Shown here: positions 11,030-22,693 of the stretch, one piece after another | How the letters are laid out: each line of letters starts with the position of its first letter | How positions within the stretch are numbered: the first letter of the stretch is position 1 | DNA from: Hofstenia miamia | Lineage: Eukaryota; Xenacoelomorpha; Acoela | Reading direction: 5' to 3' | Assembly (NCBI GenBank): GCA_004352715.1 | Contig: SCFE01000001.1 | Span: 439,316-503,315, forward strand | DNA: 64,000 bases | Notes under the pieces: model-generated | Seen by the model: the letters and a program-made list of their open reading frames with translations, nothing else | The model's database searches: none | What the model was told of the DNA's origin: nothing | Translations under genes and position numbers: made by a program

Positions 11030-11339
11030 TTTATATGGTATGTATGTGCGATTGTTTTGGTTTTGGAGGTGCTTTGAACATAATAATAGGATGAAATTCG
11101 TCCTGATCAAGTAAACAAATGTATTAAAAATTAAAATTTTCAGATGTTATTGATAGAATTGTTTTAAATTTTGACATTTGCAAATTAAAATCTTCATTAT
11201 TAGCTATACAGAATATATTTAACACATTTTGTCTAAATGACTTTTTACGCATTTTTGTGGGTGGTTTAATAGACTACAGCTCAATCTGCATATGATTATC
11301 ATTTGAATAATTTGCAAAGTTATTTATTAGTATTAATTT
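11030..11339. promoter_or_regulatory. shared upstream region of the divergent CANT1-like and Rab genes
   Basis: 310 bp separate the two start codons, so both 5' UTRs and promoters must fit here. The sequence is AT-rich with no clear TATA or initiator that can be assigned. The inference rests on gene arrangement only. Confidence 0.4.
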
Positions 11340-14300
11340 ATGTCAATTCAAAATGGCGGTGTTAAGTCTAGTGATGAAAGCTTTGATTTCTCAGGAAAGG
11401 TAGGCTTTTATTTGTGATGGGTAAATGCAAGTTATACTTTATTGTCTTTTGTAGTTGTAAAAACATTAGTTTTTTATTTTTCAAAATACAAGCAAAGATT
11501 TCTTACTTGGTTTGAAAATTTCAATTTTGTTTATTTTTGAATTATTTTTAATTGTATAATGATATGGCAGTTACACCCTTTCATTAAGGAATAATTTTGA
11601 AATATGATACCTATGAAGTTTCTGATTGGGTTTGATTTGAACGTTCTTAATTTTATAAGATATACTCTTTCGTTTTCTTATGTACATGCAGCATTTCTGA
11701 ACATGTAAAATTATTTCTTTGTGATTCTTAATTATTAAATTAAAGGCATATATCTGGGTGGCAAGATCTAGGATGCTCCAATCAACCGCAATTTTAAATA
11801 ATATTGACATGTTCCTAGCACGCTCTAGGCATTTGACCTTATAAATAACAATTGAAACGACATCAATTGCTACTTTGTTTTATAAAAATCTTATTTGCAA
11901 TAAATTTAGTCTTTTATTTGTAAATAATAATTACTAGTTATGTATATTTATCCTTAATTGATTTCGAACCTGTCCTTGTTTGTGCTTCATTAACTGTTTT
12001 TATCCGTTAATTATTTAACAATGTTACTTACGTGCTATATATGTTGTTAATTATATTAACATATCAACGCTGTCAATCTTTATTAACCTTAATATCTTAT
12101 TTCGTCTACTATCATTTTCTATTATTATGGTAGATATTTCCCATGATTTTCAGTATGGCAGTGTTTTAATGAAACCTTCCAAATAAACCGTGCTGTTTTA
12201 AAAACTCTTAATTTATGCTTAAAATCATTTTCCTTTTTGTAATATAACTACAATTATTAAATCCAAAAGGAAACATTCCACCTTCATTCCTAACCATTTA
12301 TATGAAATACTGTAGGTCGTGATTAGGGCACTGCAAGTACTCGAAATTTAAACAATAACAGATTTCGGGTCGTGTGAACTCGAGTTCTATTTATTTGATT
12401 TGTAATAGTTCATATTGATGTATGCTTTATTGAAAATATTAATATAATTTTCTGATAGAAAAATCTTTTTAAAAAAATTTCCTTTTATGTTCACTATGGC
12501 TGAGCTACATGTATATTGTCTATCATATGTTTGTTACTAACATAAAGATGTTAGATTTCATTGATATTACGTTGGAAGCCTCTCTCTCGTGATTGAATTT
12601 TTTCGCATATTTCATAAAAGTTGTCAAAACATCATTAGCAAAGGTCGCTATTTCAAGCTGGCACACAAATTTTACCCTTTATTCAAATGATGTTTGACAG
12701 ATATTCCTTTCCTGAATTATTAATTACAATTTTTTCGTGCTTGGAAAATAGTTGATTATTTAATGGTGAATTTACAATTATAGTATTGATAGACCTATGT
12801 GATTAACGGGTGATACTAAAAATCTTGACTCAATTCAAATGAATAAAGCAACAAATCACAATGTATTAATTAACAGTAATTTGGCCAAAAGTAAAGAACA
12901 TTAATATTTTATTACAAATGTTTATGCAAAAGTAGTGTCAAGTCCATTTCTTCTTGCGCTCCCAAGTTTTCTTTTCACGTCAGCAATCATGCCATGTACA
13001 TCAGTGGAATCCACTTTCGCCTTTAAAAGCTAGTTATGCGCGACTTAAGAGATTCCAAATTGACTGTATGCCAATTATCTTTGTACACATGATCCTTAAG
13101 TGTTCCCCAAAAGTTTTCTATGCTTCTCAATCGAGGAACAGCTGGTGGGTTGAATTCTTTGGATAGAAAATTGATGCCCATCTCCTCAAAGGTCTCAATT
13201 GTCAATTTGGCATAGTGTGCCGAAGCCAAATCTGGCCAAAATAAATAGTTGTTACTATGATGCTCATTCCGAAATGGTACCAGTTTCCTCTTTATACATT
13301 TCTCGATATAAACCTCTTTAGTTACTGCTTGCCTAGATGGTACCAAATAGGGTTTAGAAATCCCTTGATGGCAAGCCAAACCAGTACCTTTTCCTCAAAT
13401 TTCTTTGTTTCGATATATTTTGGTGCATGTAGGTGCATCACCTCATTCTGTCGCATAATAATAATTTCGGCTAATTTTGCATGACTTAAGCAGAAACATG
13501 TCTCATCATCCATTACAATGCTAATTTCTTCTGGCGAATTTCACAATTTTCGGTAGAGTCGGTCACTTCTTTGAACTTGTTTTTCTTTGTGTCTGTTGAA
13601 TAAGGAACCTTTGTTTTCTTAAATGCTTTCATACCACTCTCCTACAAGTTTTTATGCACCTAATGTTGAGAAATCCCATATTTTTGAGCCAAGTCGCTTT
13701 GAGATGACCATTTGCTCGGGTTACATCTTTAACCATCTTTGATTTTGTAGCATCATTCATGAGCTTCGCAGGCCGACCAGAACCGATTTTTTCTCTGTGC
13801 TTCCTGAATTGTCATAGTTTTGAATAATACTGTATATTGTGCAGCGAGAAATATCCATGGAGTCATATTAGAAATTATATCCAATTAATCGATAATACTG
13901 TGTCACGTGGTTCCTTTTTGACTGATTGTTTTTAATAATTTATTTGGTTGTAAATTTATTGCTTTTATTATGGCTTATTTGTCCAGATTTTTAGTGATAA
14001 TCCGTTAGACAACATTCGANTTTCTTCTGGCGAATTTCACAATTTTCGGTAGAGTCGGTCACTTCTTTGAACTTGTTTTTCTTTGTGTCTGTTGAATAAG
14101 GAACCTTTGTTTTCTTAAATGCTTTCATACCACTCTCCTACAAGTTTTTATGCACCTAATGTTGAGAAATCCCATATTTTTGAGCCAAGTCGCTTTGAGA
14201 TGACCATTTGCTCGGGTTACATCTTTAACCATCTTTGATTTTGTAGCATCATTCATGAGCTTCGCAGGCCGACCAGAACCGATTTTTTCTCTGTGCTTCC

Positions 14301-15397
14301 TGAATTGTCATAGTTTTGAATAATACTGTATATTGTGCAGCGAGAAATATCCATGGAGTCATATTAGAAATTATATCCAATTAATCGATAATACTGTGTC
14401 ACGTGGTTCCTTTTTGACTGATTGTTTTTAATAATTTATTTGGTTGTAAATTTATTGCTTTTATTATGGCTTATTTGTCCAGATTTTTAGTGATAATCCG
14501 TTAGACAACATTCGAAATTCTAATTCTGACTCAACTCGAATTTTATAAGACTGACCCGACTCAACCCGAAGCACAAATATCCCAACTCGCAAGCCTCTAG
14601 TCGTGACCATAAAGCCCATGTCCCTCTTCATTCCTAAAATAAGTTTTTGTTAGAATAGTTTAATAAACAAACTGCAAAAAAGCATGTTGCATGAAGCAAT
14701 ATAATTACGTAACTTTTTACCTAAAGCCAATATAATCGGTAATGCTGACCTTAGGATATAGTATCTCAATCATTGCACGAAAAAAAATTTTCGAAATTTT
14801 CACAAAAATGAAATGAATTTAATGCATTGCAGTTCTTTTTTTTGAAAATGTCATTTCTAGAATATTGGATACTTAGGTTATGCTTGTTGGAGATAGCGGT
14901 GTTGGCAAAACCTGTCTACTAGTCAGATTTAAAGATGGTTGCTTTCTTGGTGGAAATTTCATATCGACAGTTGGCATTGATTATCGAGTAAGATTTTTGT
15001 AGTTTTATCATGCATATACAGTTATTTTTAGAATAAAATTGTTGATGTTGAAGGTTCAAGAGTAAAATTACAGGTTTGGGATACTGCAGGTCAAGAACGT
15101 TTTCGGTCGCTTAATTCCGCTTACTACAGGGATGCAGATGGTATTGGACTTCTAATGCGTTTAATTATCTTTGTTTAGCCTTGCTGTTGGTTTTCGATAT
15201 CAGTGACAGGCGTAGTTTCGAAAATGTACGCGTAAGTTATTTTGAAATTTTCTATAAACTAATTTCTATTTTAGGGTTGGATTTCAGAAGTAAGAGAGTA
15301 TTCTTCCAATGACGTTCTTATTTTACTGTTGGGAAATAAAAGCGATTTAGCATCATATAGGCAGGTGTCTCACATCGAGGCCACTCAGTTATCAGAG
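11340..15397 (+). CDS. Rab26/Rab37-like small GTPase, five exons, 3' end not located
   Basis: Exons 11340-11399, 14877-14987, 15032-15140, 15179-15231 and 15275-15397 join in frame at GT/AG borders and give 152 residues. The first exon starts at ATG 11340 and ends SFDFSGK. The GTPase core follows: G1 [20 protein letters not shown], switch I with STVGIDYR, G3 [28 protein letters not shown], and G4 LLLGNKSD (~129-135). The Phe-x-Gly-Lys lead-in, '[17 protein letters not shown]' and 'ISTVGIDYR' are hallmarks of Rab26/Rab37, which act on secretory-granule and synaptic-vesicle traffic. Introns 2-4 are 44, 38 and 43 bp; intron 1 is 3.5 kb and carries a Tc1/mariner element on the opposite strand. 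The last recognised exon ends LSE before GTAGTT. The G5 ETSAK box and the C-terminal prenylation cysteines were not found. Confidence 0.88.
12802..14504 (-). mobile_element. Tc1/mariner-type transposon in Rab intron 1, with transposase relic
   Basis: Terminal inverted repeats: TAACGGGTGATACTAAAAATC at the left, and the reverse complement of AGTGATAATCCGTTA at the right (14488-14502), each starting TA-ACGG, consistent with TA insertion. The minus strand carries a transposase in pieces: an N-terminal helix-turn-helix part, [17 protein letters not shown], then [11 protein letters not shown], then [19 protein letters not shown] and the '[17 protein letters not shown]' end (13513-13023). These are the DDE-type blocks of a Tc1-like family (D in FWPD, E in IENFWG). 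Frameshifts and stops make it inactive. The real size is ~1.2 kb: 496 bp of the span is a probable assembly duplication (13525-14019 repeated at 14021-14515). Confidence 0.8.
13525..14515. repeat. 495-bp direct duplication joined by a single N
   Basis: 13525-14019 and 14021-14515 read the same from TTTCTTCTGGCGAATTTCAC to CAACATTCGA and are separated only by the N at 14020. This is the signature of two contigs whose overlapping ends were placed side by side, not of biology. Confidence 0.9.
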
Positions 15398-17639
15398 GTA
15401 GTTATTAATATAGCTCTATACTTAACTAAATAGGTTAATTTCTAAATATATTTCATGCAGATTTGTTTTAGTGACATGACTACTTGTCCACCCTAATTCT
15501 AATAAGTTTGTAAGCATTTTAAAATCTTGTTTTTCAATTTTTCTTTAATCAGCGATGCACGTTCCATTAGAATCATAAAATTTGTGATTGATCATTAAAT
15601 ATTGTTTTTACGTGATTTTGCAGATATGTTTACTGTCGAACTTTTACAAATAAATGTTTATGGATTTTAACATAAATAAACATTTGAATGTGAGTAGTTT
15701 AAATGGTTGATTTTTGAACATGTTTAAGTAATGGGTATTTAAGCAAATTTGATAACAATTTGCTCATTGAATGAACCTGACGTTTTATTTAAGAAAATTT
15801 TGTGATCTCCCTTAATTTAAATATATATATATTCATTTACGCAGTATTTTTGATTAAATAAGTTGTTTAATCGTAAGATAAGCCGTTTATAATATTTTAG
15901 GGGTACAACGCTGCGTTTAATAGTAGCGTCTACCAAAAGTTTTTTACGTACATATTACTGCGAGAATTTCTAATAATTTAATTTTATTAGACTAATTTTT
16001 AGCAACAAATTTCATTTATATTTTGGGTAAAAGTTGTTTAACCCTATCTTGGCAGGACCTTTTTTCAATTTAAACACCGAAGTTATGCTGCAAGAGCATT
16101 CGATCTGAATTGAATCCTATTCATCACCAAGCAGGCAAACCGGGTAGAACTATTTCTTAGATATGGGCGCTGACGTCCGCAAATGGACTGCAATGCCAAT
16201 ACATTTGAAAAATGTGGTTCAAGGTAGTGTTCTGCGGCCACGGCTAACAGTCGGCTACGGCCAAAGTTTTTGTTTCACGGCTAAAATTCATGTATGAAAA
16301 TGGTAATTTTCAATTGATTACACGTTGTTCCAGTTTTAAAGTCTAATCATAAAAGTGATGATATTGTATAGGTATGTATATGAATATCACAAATATATTT
16401 TAGTTTATGTGCTGCCTAAGAAGTATGCAGAATGCATTGAAAATTAAAATATTGCACTTAGTAGTAGTAAAAAAACACCGACTATGGTAAAAAAATCACA
16501 GCTGAAGACCACAGAACACTAAAAGGCCACAACAACGCTAATATTTGGCAGGTCTGTTATCAATGATAAACTGAATACATTGAGAAAGTAATGACTCGAT
16601 GTCATCCTGGCATTTTGAAGCGAACCTTTCGATGAAAAGACCAATAATAATATCAGAATTAAATATTATTTCAAATTAGAGACAAAACGAGGGTAATTTC
16701 GAATTGCAGACGTATATTTATTCCTTCAGGATGTCCACATTGGGGGTTATATTTTTATTTTTTCAATAAATTTATTTCCAAAATGTTTTTTGGTGCTAAG
16801 TGATTTAATTGGGTGATTTGTAGCAATCCAGAATACTGATAACAACCGTGAATAATTTAAGAGGTGTGAACGTAACTTATTCTATCTTAAATTTTGACAG
16901 GAAGAGGCTGATGAATTCTGGAGAAATATAGTACCACTCACTTAATTTTTCTATATCTAAACAAGTCAAAAAGTGTCATAAAATATGATGCGGGAAATCC
17001 CAGCGGATCAAAATTCAATAATCCTCGTTTTCTTGTGAATTAAAGTCTTTATAGCTTTTTTTTAAAAGAAAATTGTACATTTTCTGAAGGTTATTGAAAG
17101 ATCAACACGAGAATAGTTTATTTTGCTGCAGAGTTAAACTTGAAATCAATTTTAGCAGTAATTTTGGGACAGAGCTAGTGAGGTTTATTCAAGGTGAGTT
17201 AATTATAAGAAACGTGAATATTTGATACAATAAAATTTTTACGGCATTGTTGCGGTTTTTAACATACCCGCGGCTGGAACCGGGTACAAATAAAAATTTC
17301 TGAATATTTTTTACTATTTTGCAATTAATCTAGAATACTTTGTGAAGTTAACAGAATTTATATAGTTTCATAGGATTGGAAATGAGACAGGAAAGGAACT
17401 ATGTATTATTATTATTATTATTTTGGCCGTTCTGTGCACTTTTGTAATTATTCAGTTTGCTTTGTACAATTTTGTATAATTATTGGATCCACTCTGTACA
17501 AATCCCATATTAATTTTAACGGCAAATTTCATTTCGTGATAAAGCCGGAAATTTTGGTATATAGGGGATTTTGGTTTGCTTCTTAACATATTTGAGTATT
17601 GGACTCATCTTGTAAATATTCGTGGAGAAAAAGTGGGGT
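15398..17639. other. downstream of recognised Rab exons
   Basis: Expected to hold the 3' Rab exon(s). Two weak candidates are visible: after the acceptor at 16821-16823 (TTTGTAG) a 35-codon frame containing RGVNVTYSILNF that recalls the 'G-NV' helix after ETSAK but lacks SAK; and after 16911 (TTTTGACAG) a 14-codon frame ending in TAA. Neither is convincing. Confidence 0.3.
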
Positions 17640-17722
17640 GTCCGCTCTGTACTGTGGTAAATTATTTCCAGTGTCCGCACTGTACACCAAATTCGAATTT
17701 ACCATAGTACAGAGCGGACCGA
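17640..17722. repeat. hairpin-forming inverted repeat
   Basis: GTCCGCTCTGTACTGTGG (from ~17640) is answered by CCATAGTACAGAGCGGAC (17704-17721), one mismatch over ~24 bp, with a ~35-bp loop that contains a third related copy, GTCCGCACTGTAC. An arm-like copy also occurs at 813-838. Confidence 0.7.
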
Positions 17723-19781
17723 ATTTTAATTATTATTATTATACAACTATATAAGACTGGGACTCATTAAGTTTTATAAGAAAAAACATCTTTGGAAATA
17801 GCACAATGGGGATATTTATTTGAAGTTAACACTCTTTTAATTTTTTGGTATTACAAAATTTTTTATCCTCAATATTGCCCAAAATTGTCTGTGGTTAAGT
17901 GGTATGATACAAAAGTGATGTTTAAAACGTAAATGTAACTACGTGGTATTTTTCGAAAGCTGTTGTTGCTAATACATCAGTTTATTGAAAAATCTATAAT
18001 TTCCTCATTATTTCCTGAATACATGTATTTATTGTCTAGGATGGATGGCGATGTTTACCTTCGCATTTCTTTTGAACTAAAATTTTGATTACGTTTAATT
18101 AAATTTATAGCCAATTTCAAAGTCATATCTTCTCTTTAAAAATTTACTTTAAGCAAAGCATAAAATACAAACGAAAATGATAACAGTGATTTGTATTGCT
18201 GCTTGATTATTTTCTATTGTAATTATTGAGTGATAAGCAACACTTACAAATTTTTGGTGTGGACGTCAATTTGTATTGCGTACCATGCTTCTCATGGGAC
18301 ATGCGATTTGATTCGATGAGTTGCTGGCCCGTAGCCACGTGCGCGTAGGGGGGACTCCCCCTCCCCCTGAAGATCAGGTAACCCCCTTTGGACAACAAAG
18401 CTAAGAGCAAAATCAGCATGTAAAAATAAAATTTGTTAATTCAATTGTGACTTTGCTCTCATAAAGGTCTATTTTGTCTATATTTTCATAAAATTTGGTT
18501 ACTTACTTGATCATTATTAGATGACCTCACCCCTCAGTAAATCCCGCCCATGCATGCAACATAAAATTTAAATGGTTCACAGGCTTTGTAAAAATTTAGT
18601 TTAAATTTTAAAGAAATTTGCAATTCCCATCAACCCCGCCGGAATGCCTGTTGACCCCTCCCCTTTATGTTGGCTAATGCTGTCTACAGGCCTGACGAAT
18701 TGGGAGTTTTGAGAGGATATTTTTTTATCGAGAACGTTGACTGAATTTTAATTCTCTTTGGTAGATAATTTACCCATTTTGAAATTACGACATTTTTAAC
18801 CTAAAGATTTGGCAACATTTTCATTGATTTTTTTCAAAATATGTGCACTGAAGTGTAGAGGTTGATCGTCTTATTTATAGAGCTCTTGATTGGATTTATC
18901 ACTCACACTTATCTTACCTATCACTCCTCATCAAAAGTAACCTTATGACTTTCGTTTTATATCCAATTCTATATTTACAGACATTTTCAAAATCAAATCA
19001 TTGCATGCAATTGTATGGGATGTGTTGTTAAAATAATTGTCTAAATTTTTTTTATAATTAGTTATTACCTTGCACTAAACTATTATATCTTTTTTGTAAT
19101 TTATAGTTTTAGGCTATTCGATGCTTGTAAAACCGCCATTCAATCAATGTGCCATTTATTGTTTAACTGTCAATTTTCTTCCTACGTTAACAATATTAAA
19201 GCATATTATAACTGCACAAATGTTCGCTGAATAATATTTGACATTTACGGTAGTTGCCCTTTACGTTTTCATTTACTATCTCAACATCTGCTACATTGTT
19301 AAACCTTGAAATTAATTTTTGCTAATAAATTTTTATTTGACGTTCCAAAAATAGTTCGTTTTTTAACGAAGATTGCTCTATTTCTACAGTGTGCTTGTGC
19401 CAGCCAGAGCAAATTTTTAAGTGTCCATAAAGTGTGAGCTTACATAAAATTTAGTAGTTTTCACTATACGCATGCTTGTGAATTTTTAATGTCGTAACAA
19501 GAGTGTTTATGTTGCCCACTTTTGTTGAGCGTTTTCCTATAGCTTCTTCATAATATCAATTAAAGTTCTGATATTTTTTTTAATATGCATATACATGTAG
19601 TTGCTATTCGGGGTGTGAGCTCGTGAGAAGTTCAGTTAAATATTTTCGACTTTAGCATCTTCCAACTTTAAAAAGTAACATTAAATTGTTATTTACCGAT
19701 TTATTCAAAAAGGACATTATTATTATTTTCAAGCAAAAAATATTTACATTGATGAATTTTTCAGACTTTTAATTAATGTTA
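17723..19781. other. intergenic, no gene seen
   Basis: AT-rich except for a GC-rich patch at ~18325-18395 (CGTAGGGGGGACTCCCCC and flanks), which looks like a dispersed repeat fragment; a similar G/C-run patch is at 28128-28165. Confidence 0.45.
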
Positions 19782-20926
19782 TGCCCCGTTTACACGTGAC
19801 ATGAGACATGCATGTCTTGTGTTTTCAATGGGCAAATGTCACTTCTAGACACCCAAAACACGCGACATTCAACCACTCAAGTAGAGCATTTGAAAAACAT
19901 TAGAATATCAAAAGTTTTTGATTTTCTGGAATGTCTTATGTCTTGTATCACCTTAAATTAATTAATTAACAATTGTATAGCGATTTAACACAAATTAGAA
20001 CAATATTACTAATCAAGGTTAACAACTAAATTGATCATATTTTTTAGCCGAAATTATTGTGATGTGGTTAATGAAATCTTGATTTCTTGTACTTTATTAT
20101 ACATAAGTGATTCCACTCACATAATGAAATTTATAATTTTAAAAATTGAATGTTTTTACTTTTAGTATATAAAATATTGCAAATTCCATTCTAATTAATG
20201 CAAACCGTTTTGAATTAGAATTCCCTTATGGACTACCAAAATGTGCATATAGTTATACTGATTTTCTACAAAATATATGGATACAACACAATTTATAAAT
20301 GTTCAAAAAATATTGCTAGATGACAAACAGTTTTACAATTTGTATAGGTCTGTAATTAATGAATCTGTATTATATAAAAACGAGCTTTTCATTTTACTAG
20401 AAATATATTTAGTATAAACTTTAAAACAGCATTTTGGTAAATATTGAAACTCCTTTAATATTACTTTAAAATAGTGAATGATCATTAATACGCTTCGGTT
20501 AAACTCGGTTAATCAGGTTAAAATCCGGTTAAGAAATTCTATTTTGATTTTCAACGTTTTTTTATTACAATGATTGCAGTGTTACAAAACAATAGAAAGA
20601 GTGGCAACGGATGCAAAGGATTCTTCCTTGTTGTAATTCTTGTACTGCTACTAATCTACATTTTGGCATTCAAATTATGGAATATCTTATTGGAAAAAAA
20701 ATCATCAAATTTAACAGAAAATGATGCACCGACTCTAACATGTTTCATTTCGCATTGTTGTTAGATTATATTTCAAATAGATAAAATCATTCATAAAGTT
20801 GTAAATTTCTTATTCTATTCCATTTTGTGTAACTACATACATTTCTGACATTAAATTTTGATAGACTTTGCGTTCATTTTCATTAATGTTTCCTTTTTAA
20901 AATTTGCATGTTTAGAATTCCGAGGG

Positions 20927-20930
<4 letters not shown>

Positions 20931-20961
<31 letters not shown>

Positions 20962-21107
20962 TATATNNNNNNNNNNNNNNNNNNNNNNNNNNNNNNNNNN
21001 NNNNNNNNNNNNNNNNNNNNNNNNNNNNNNNNNNNNNNNNNNNNNNNNNNNNNNNNNNNNNNNNNNNNNNNNNNNNNNNNNNNNNNNNNNNNNNNNNNNN
21101 NNNNNNN

Positions 21108-21139
<32 letters not shown>
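20931..21139. repeat. (TA)n microsatellite with assembly gap
   Basis: TA repeats on both sides of N 20967-21107, inside the Harbinger-type element. Confidence 0.95.
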
Positions 21140-21141
<2 letters not shown>

Positions 21142-21390
21142 AACTTTATCTTAGCACATATAGGAATGGACCAATTTCATTTTGCAGGATAGAAATTGAA
21201 TATATTTTAAATTTATTCTGATTTTCAAAAATCCGGTTAAGTTAAGAAGATATCTGGTCCGGTTAAATTATATTGGGACGCACAGGACTAATCATTACTA
21301 ATTTTTTATGTATATAATCCCAACTCGCAAAATTTTAAGATTTCAATCACTTAACACAGAATATCGCAAACAAATAATATTAAGACTCAC

Positions 21391-21531
21391 ATTTAGTGCC
21401 TAAATCTGTTGCAATTTCCGGAAAGGTTTTCTTCTTTAGATCCCTGTTCTTATAACAGGAATCGAGACATCCCATAAAAAAGGCCGTTGCCTCACTGCCT
21501 CTATTAAATTTGATTCTAAACCATCAGTCAT
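21391..21531 (-). pseudogene. MADF-domain exon with a one-base frameshift
   Basis: From ATG 21531 the frame reads MTDGLESNLIEAVRQRPFLW then DVSIPV; after loss of about one base it continues YKNRDLKKKTFPEIATDLG. The 'LI-AV--RP-LWD' start and 'YKNRD-K---F-EIA-DLG' second helix are the MADF (Myb/SANT-like, Adf-1) DNA-binding domain. The exon ends at a consensus donor, AAAT|GTGAGT (21390-21385), so the gene was spliced. In Harbinger-type transposons a Myb/MADF-like protein is encoded beside the transposase and helps it reach the TIRs. Position inside the TIR pair supports that role. The frameshift makes it inactive. Confidence 0.75.
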
Positions 21532-22394
21532 GCTACTGTTAAATATTGATCGTAGAGATTTGAAAATAGACATTCCTTCTATGGGTCAGACATTGTTAAT
21601 TATTCTACTTGAAAGAATTAGGTTGCTTTGGGATTTGTTTTTGTTTCAATTGAAAGCACGTCAATGCTATATAAACATAACTGAAATCGCAATTTTTTCA
21701 CATCTACTTATTCTCTTTTCCAATCAACAGCATAACAATTTCACTCACATAGAGTATATTTAATTATTTAGTACTAAAAAAAGTGCAAAAAATCAAGATT
21801 TCATTAAACATATCACAATAATTTCTATTAAAAATTTGATCAATTTAGTTGTTAACTTTGATTAGGAAAATTGTTCTAATTTGTGTTAAATCGCTATACA
21901 ATTGTTAATTAATTTGATTCGAAAACATGCATTTCTCATGTTTCGGGTGTTTACACGGTGACACAAGACATAAAACACTCGAGAAAATCAAAATCTTTTG
22001 ATATTCGAATGTTTTTCAACTTCTCGAGTTGAGTGGTTGAATGTCGCGTGTTTTGGGTGTTTAGACGTGATATTCGCTCATTGAAAACACAAGGCATGCA
22101 TGTGTCATGTCACGTGTAAACGAGGTATTAGCTTGATCACTCTATTTTAACTGTACCTTCAACTGCAGTAAGTTATACTGATTATTTATGTAAAAACATT
22201 GATTTAACACGCGTTTTCTATTATAAAAAGCTAACATTATCATTGCGATAGTTATTTTTCAATAGTTTTGGGTTAACGGATAGCAAATATTTAACGACCC
22301 TTTTTTATAATAAATTTTATATTTTTGGAAATTTGCAAAAACTAAATCAATGAACTTCCAACTTCCGAAGCATATAAATTGTTTTAGTTTGTAA

Positions 22395-22516
22395 ACGTTT
22401 GACTGGAAGGAATCCTTTGCTTGATAACTACATAGGGTCACTCTCTTGGCTGGTCTTTCATACTCAAGCGAGATGTATACAGATCCATTAATAGATGGAT
22501 AATCGGTCTGATTTGC
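22395..22516 (-). pseudogene. possible C2-domain exon fragment
   Basis: In the minus-strand frame running from 22540, residues 9-44 read ANQTDYPSINGSVYISLEYE then RPAKRVTLCSYQAKDS. The spacing of 'G-V-ISLEY', 'K-RVTL' and 'QAKD' is that of the first two strands of a synaptotagmin-type C2 domain (G-L--SL-Y----L-V-V--A-DL). The following residues do not continue the domain, so an exon end or a relic is likely; a possible acceptor AAAAG precedes it. It lies just outside the Harbinger element. The match rests on a short pattern only. Confidence 0.3.
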
Positions 22517-22595
22517 TTTTATTACCCATTTGTGTTCCAAGGCGTATTATGTTAACTAAAAGAAGTTTTTGCACAAAAAATATCTGTTTCCAATT

Positions 22596-22693
22596 TGTTA
22601 TGTTCTTAACTGATAGAACGCAATAGTCAACTGTATTTCGTAACTTACAAATTACAACTGATCAGAATTTATCCTAGCATGTTTACTACAATA
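22596..22693 (-). repeat. LTR fragment (3' copy) of gypsy-like element
   Basis: TGTTATGTTCTTAACTGATA to ACTACAATACC matches 24129-24225 in the same orientation (~95 bp, few differences). It flanks the internal region of the minus-strand element. Confidence 0.75.

Larger units (their letters stand above)
19782..22127 (-). mobile_element. PIF/Harbinger-type DNA transposon with long terminal inverted repeats
   Basis: The left end (19782 to ~20105) and right end (~21785 to 22127) are inverted repeats of ~330 bp: TGCCCCGTTTACACGTGACA on the left matches TACCTCGTTTACACGTGACA read inward from the right, and similarity continues through AAAACACGCGACATTCAACC and on to ATTATTGTGAT. A 3-bp direct repeat TTA flanks both ends (19779-19781, 22128-22130), the TWA target size of Harbinger. 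Inside, a minus-strand MADF-domain exon (21391-21531) fits the accessory DNA-binding protein of PIF/Harbinger elements. No DDE transposase is seen, so it is probably non-autonomous. A 141-bp N gap within (TA)n lies at 20967-21107, and AATCCGGTTAAG motifs bracket the centre (20515, 21229). Confidence 0.8.

Noticed and set aside
20570-20764. 64-codon frame with a strong hydrophobic segment (GFFLVVILVLLLIYILAF)
   Set aside because: It lies in the Harbinger interior without splice or regulatory context, and AT/T-rich DNA easily yields hydrophobic stretches; no family recognised.
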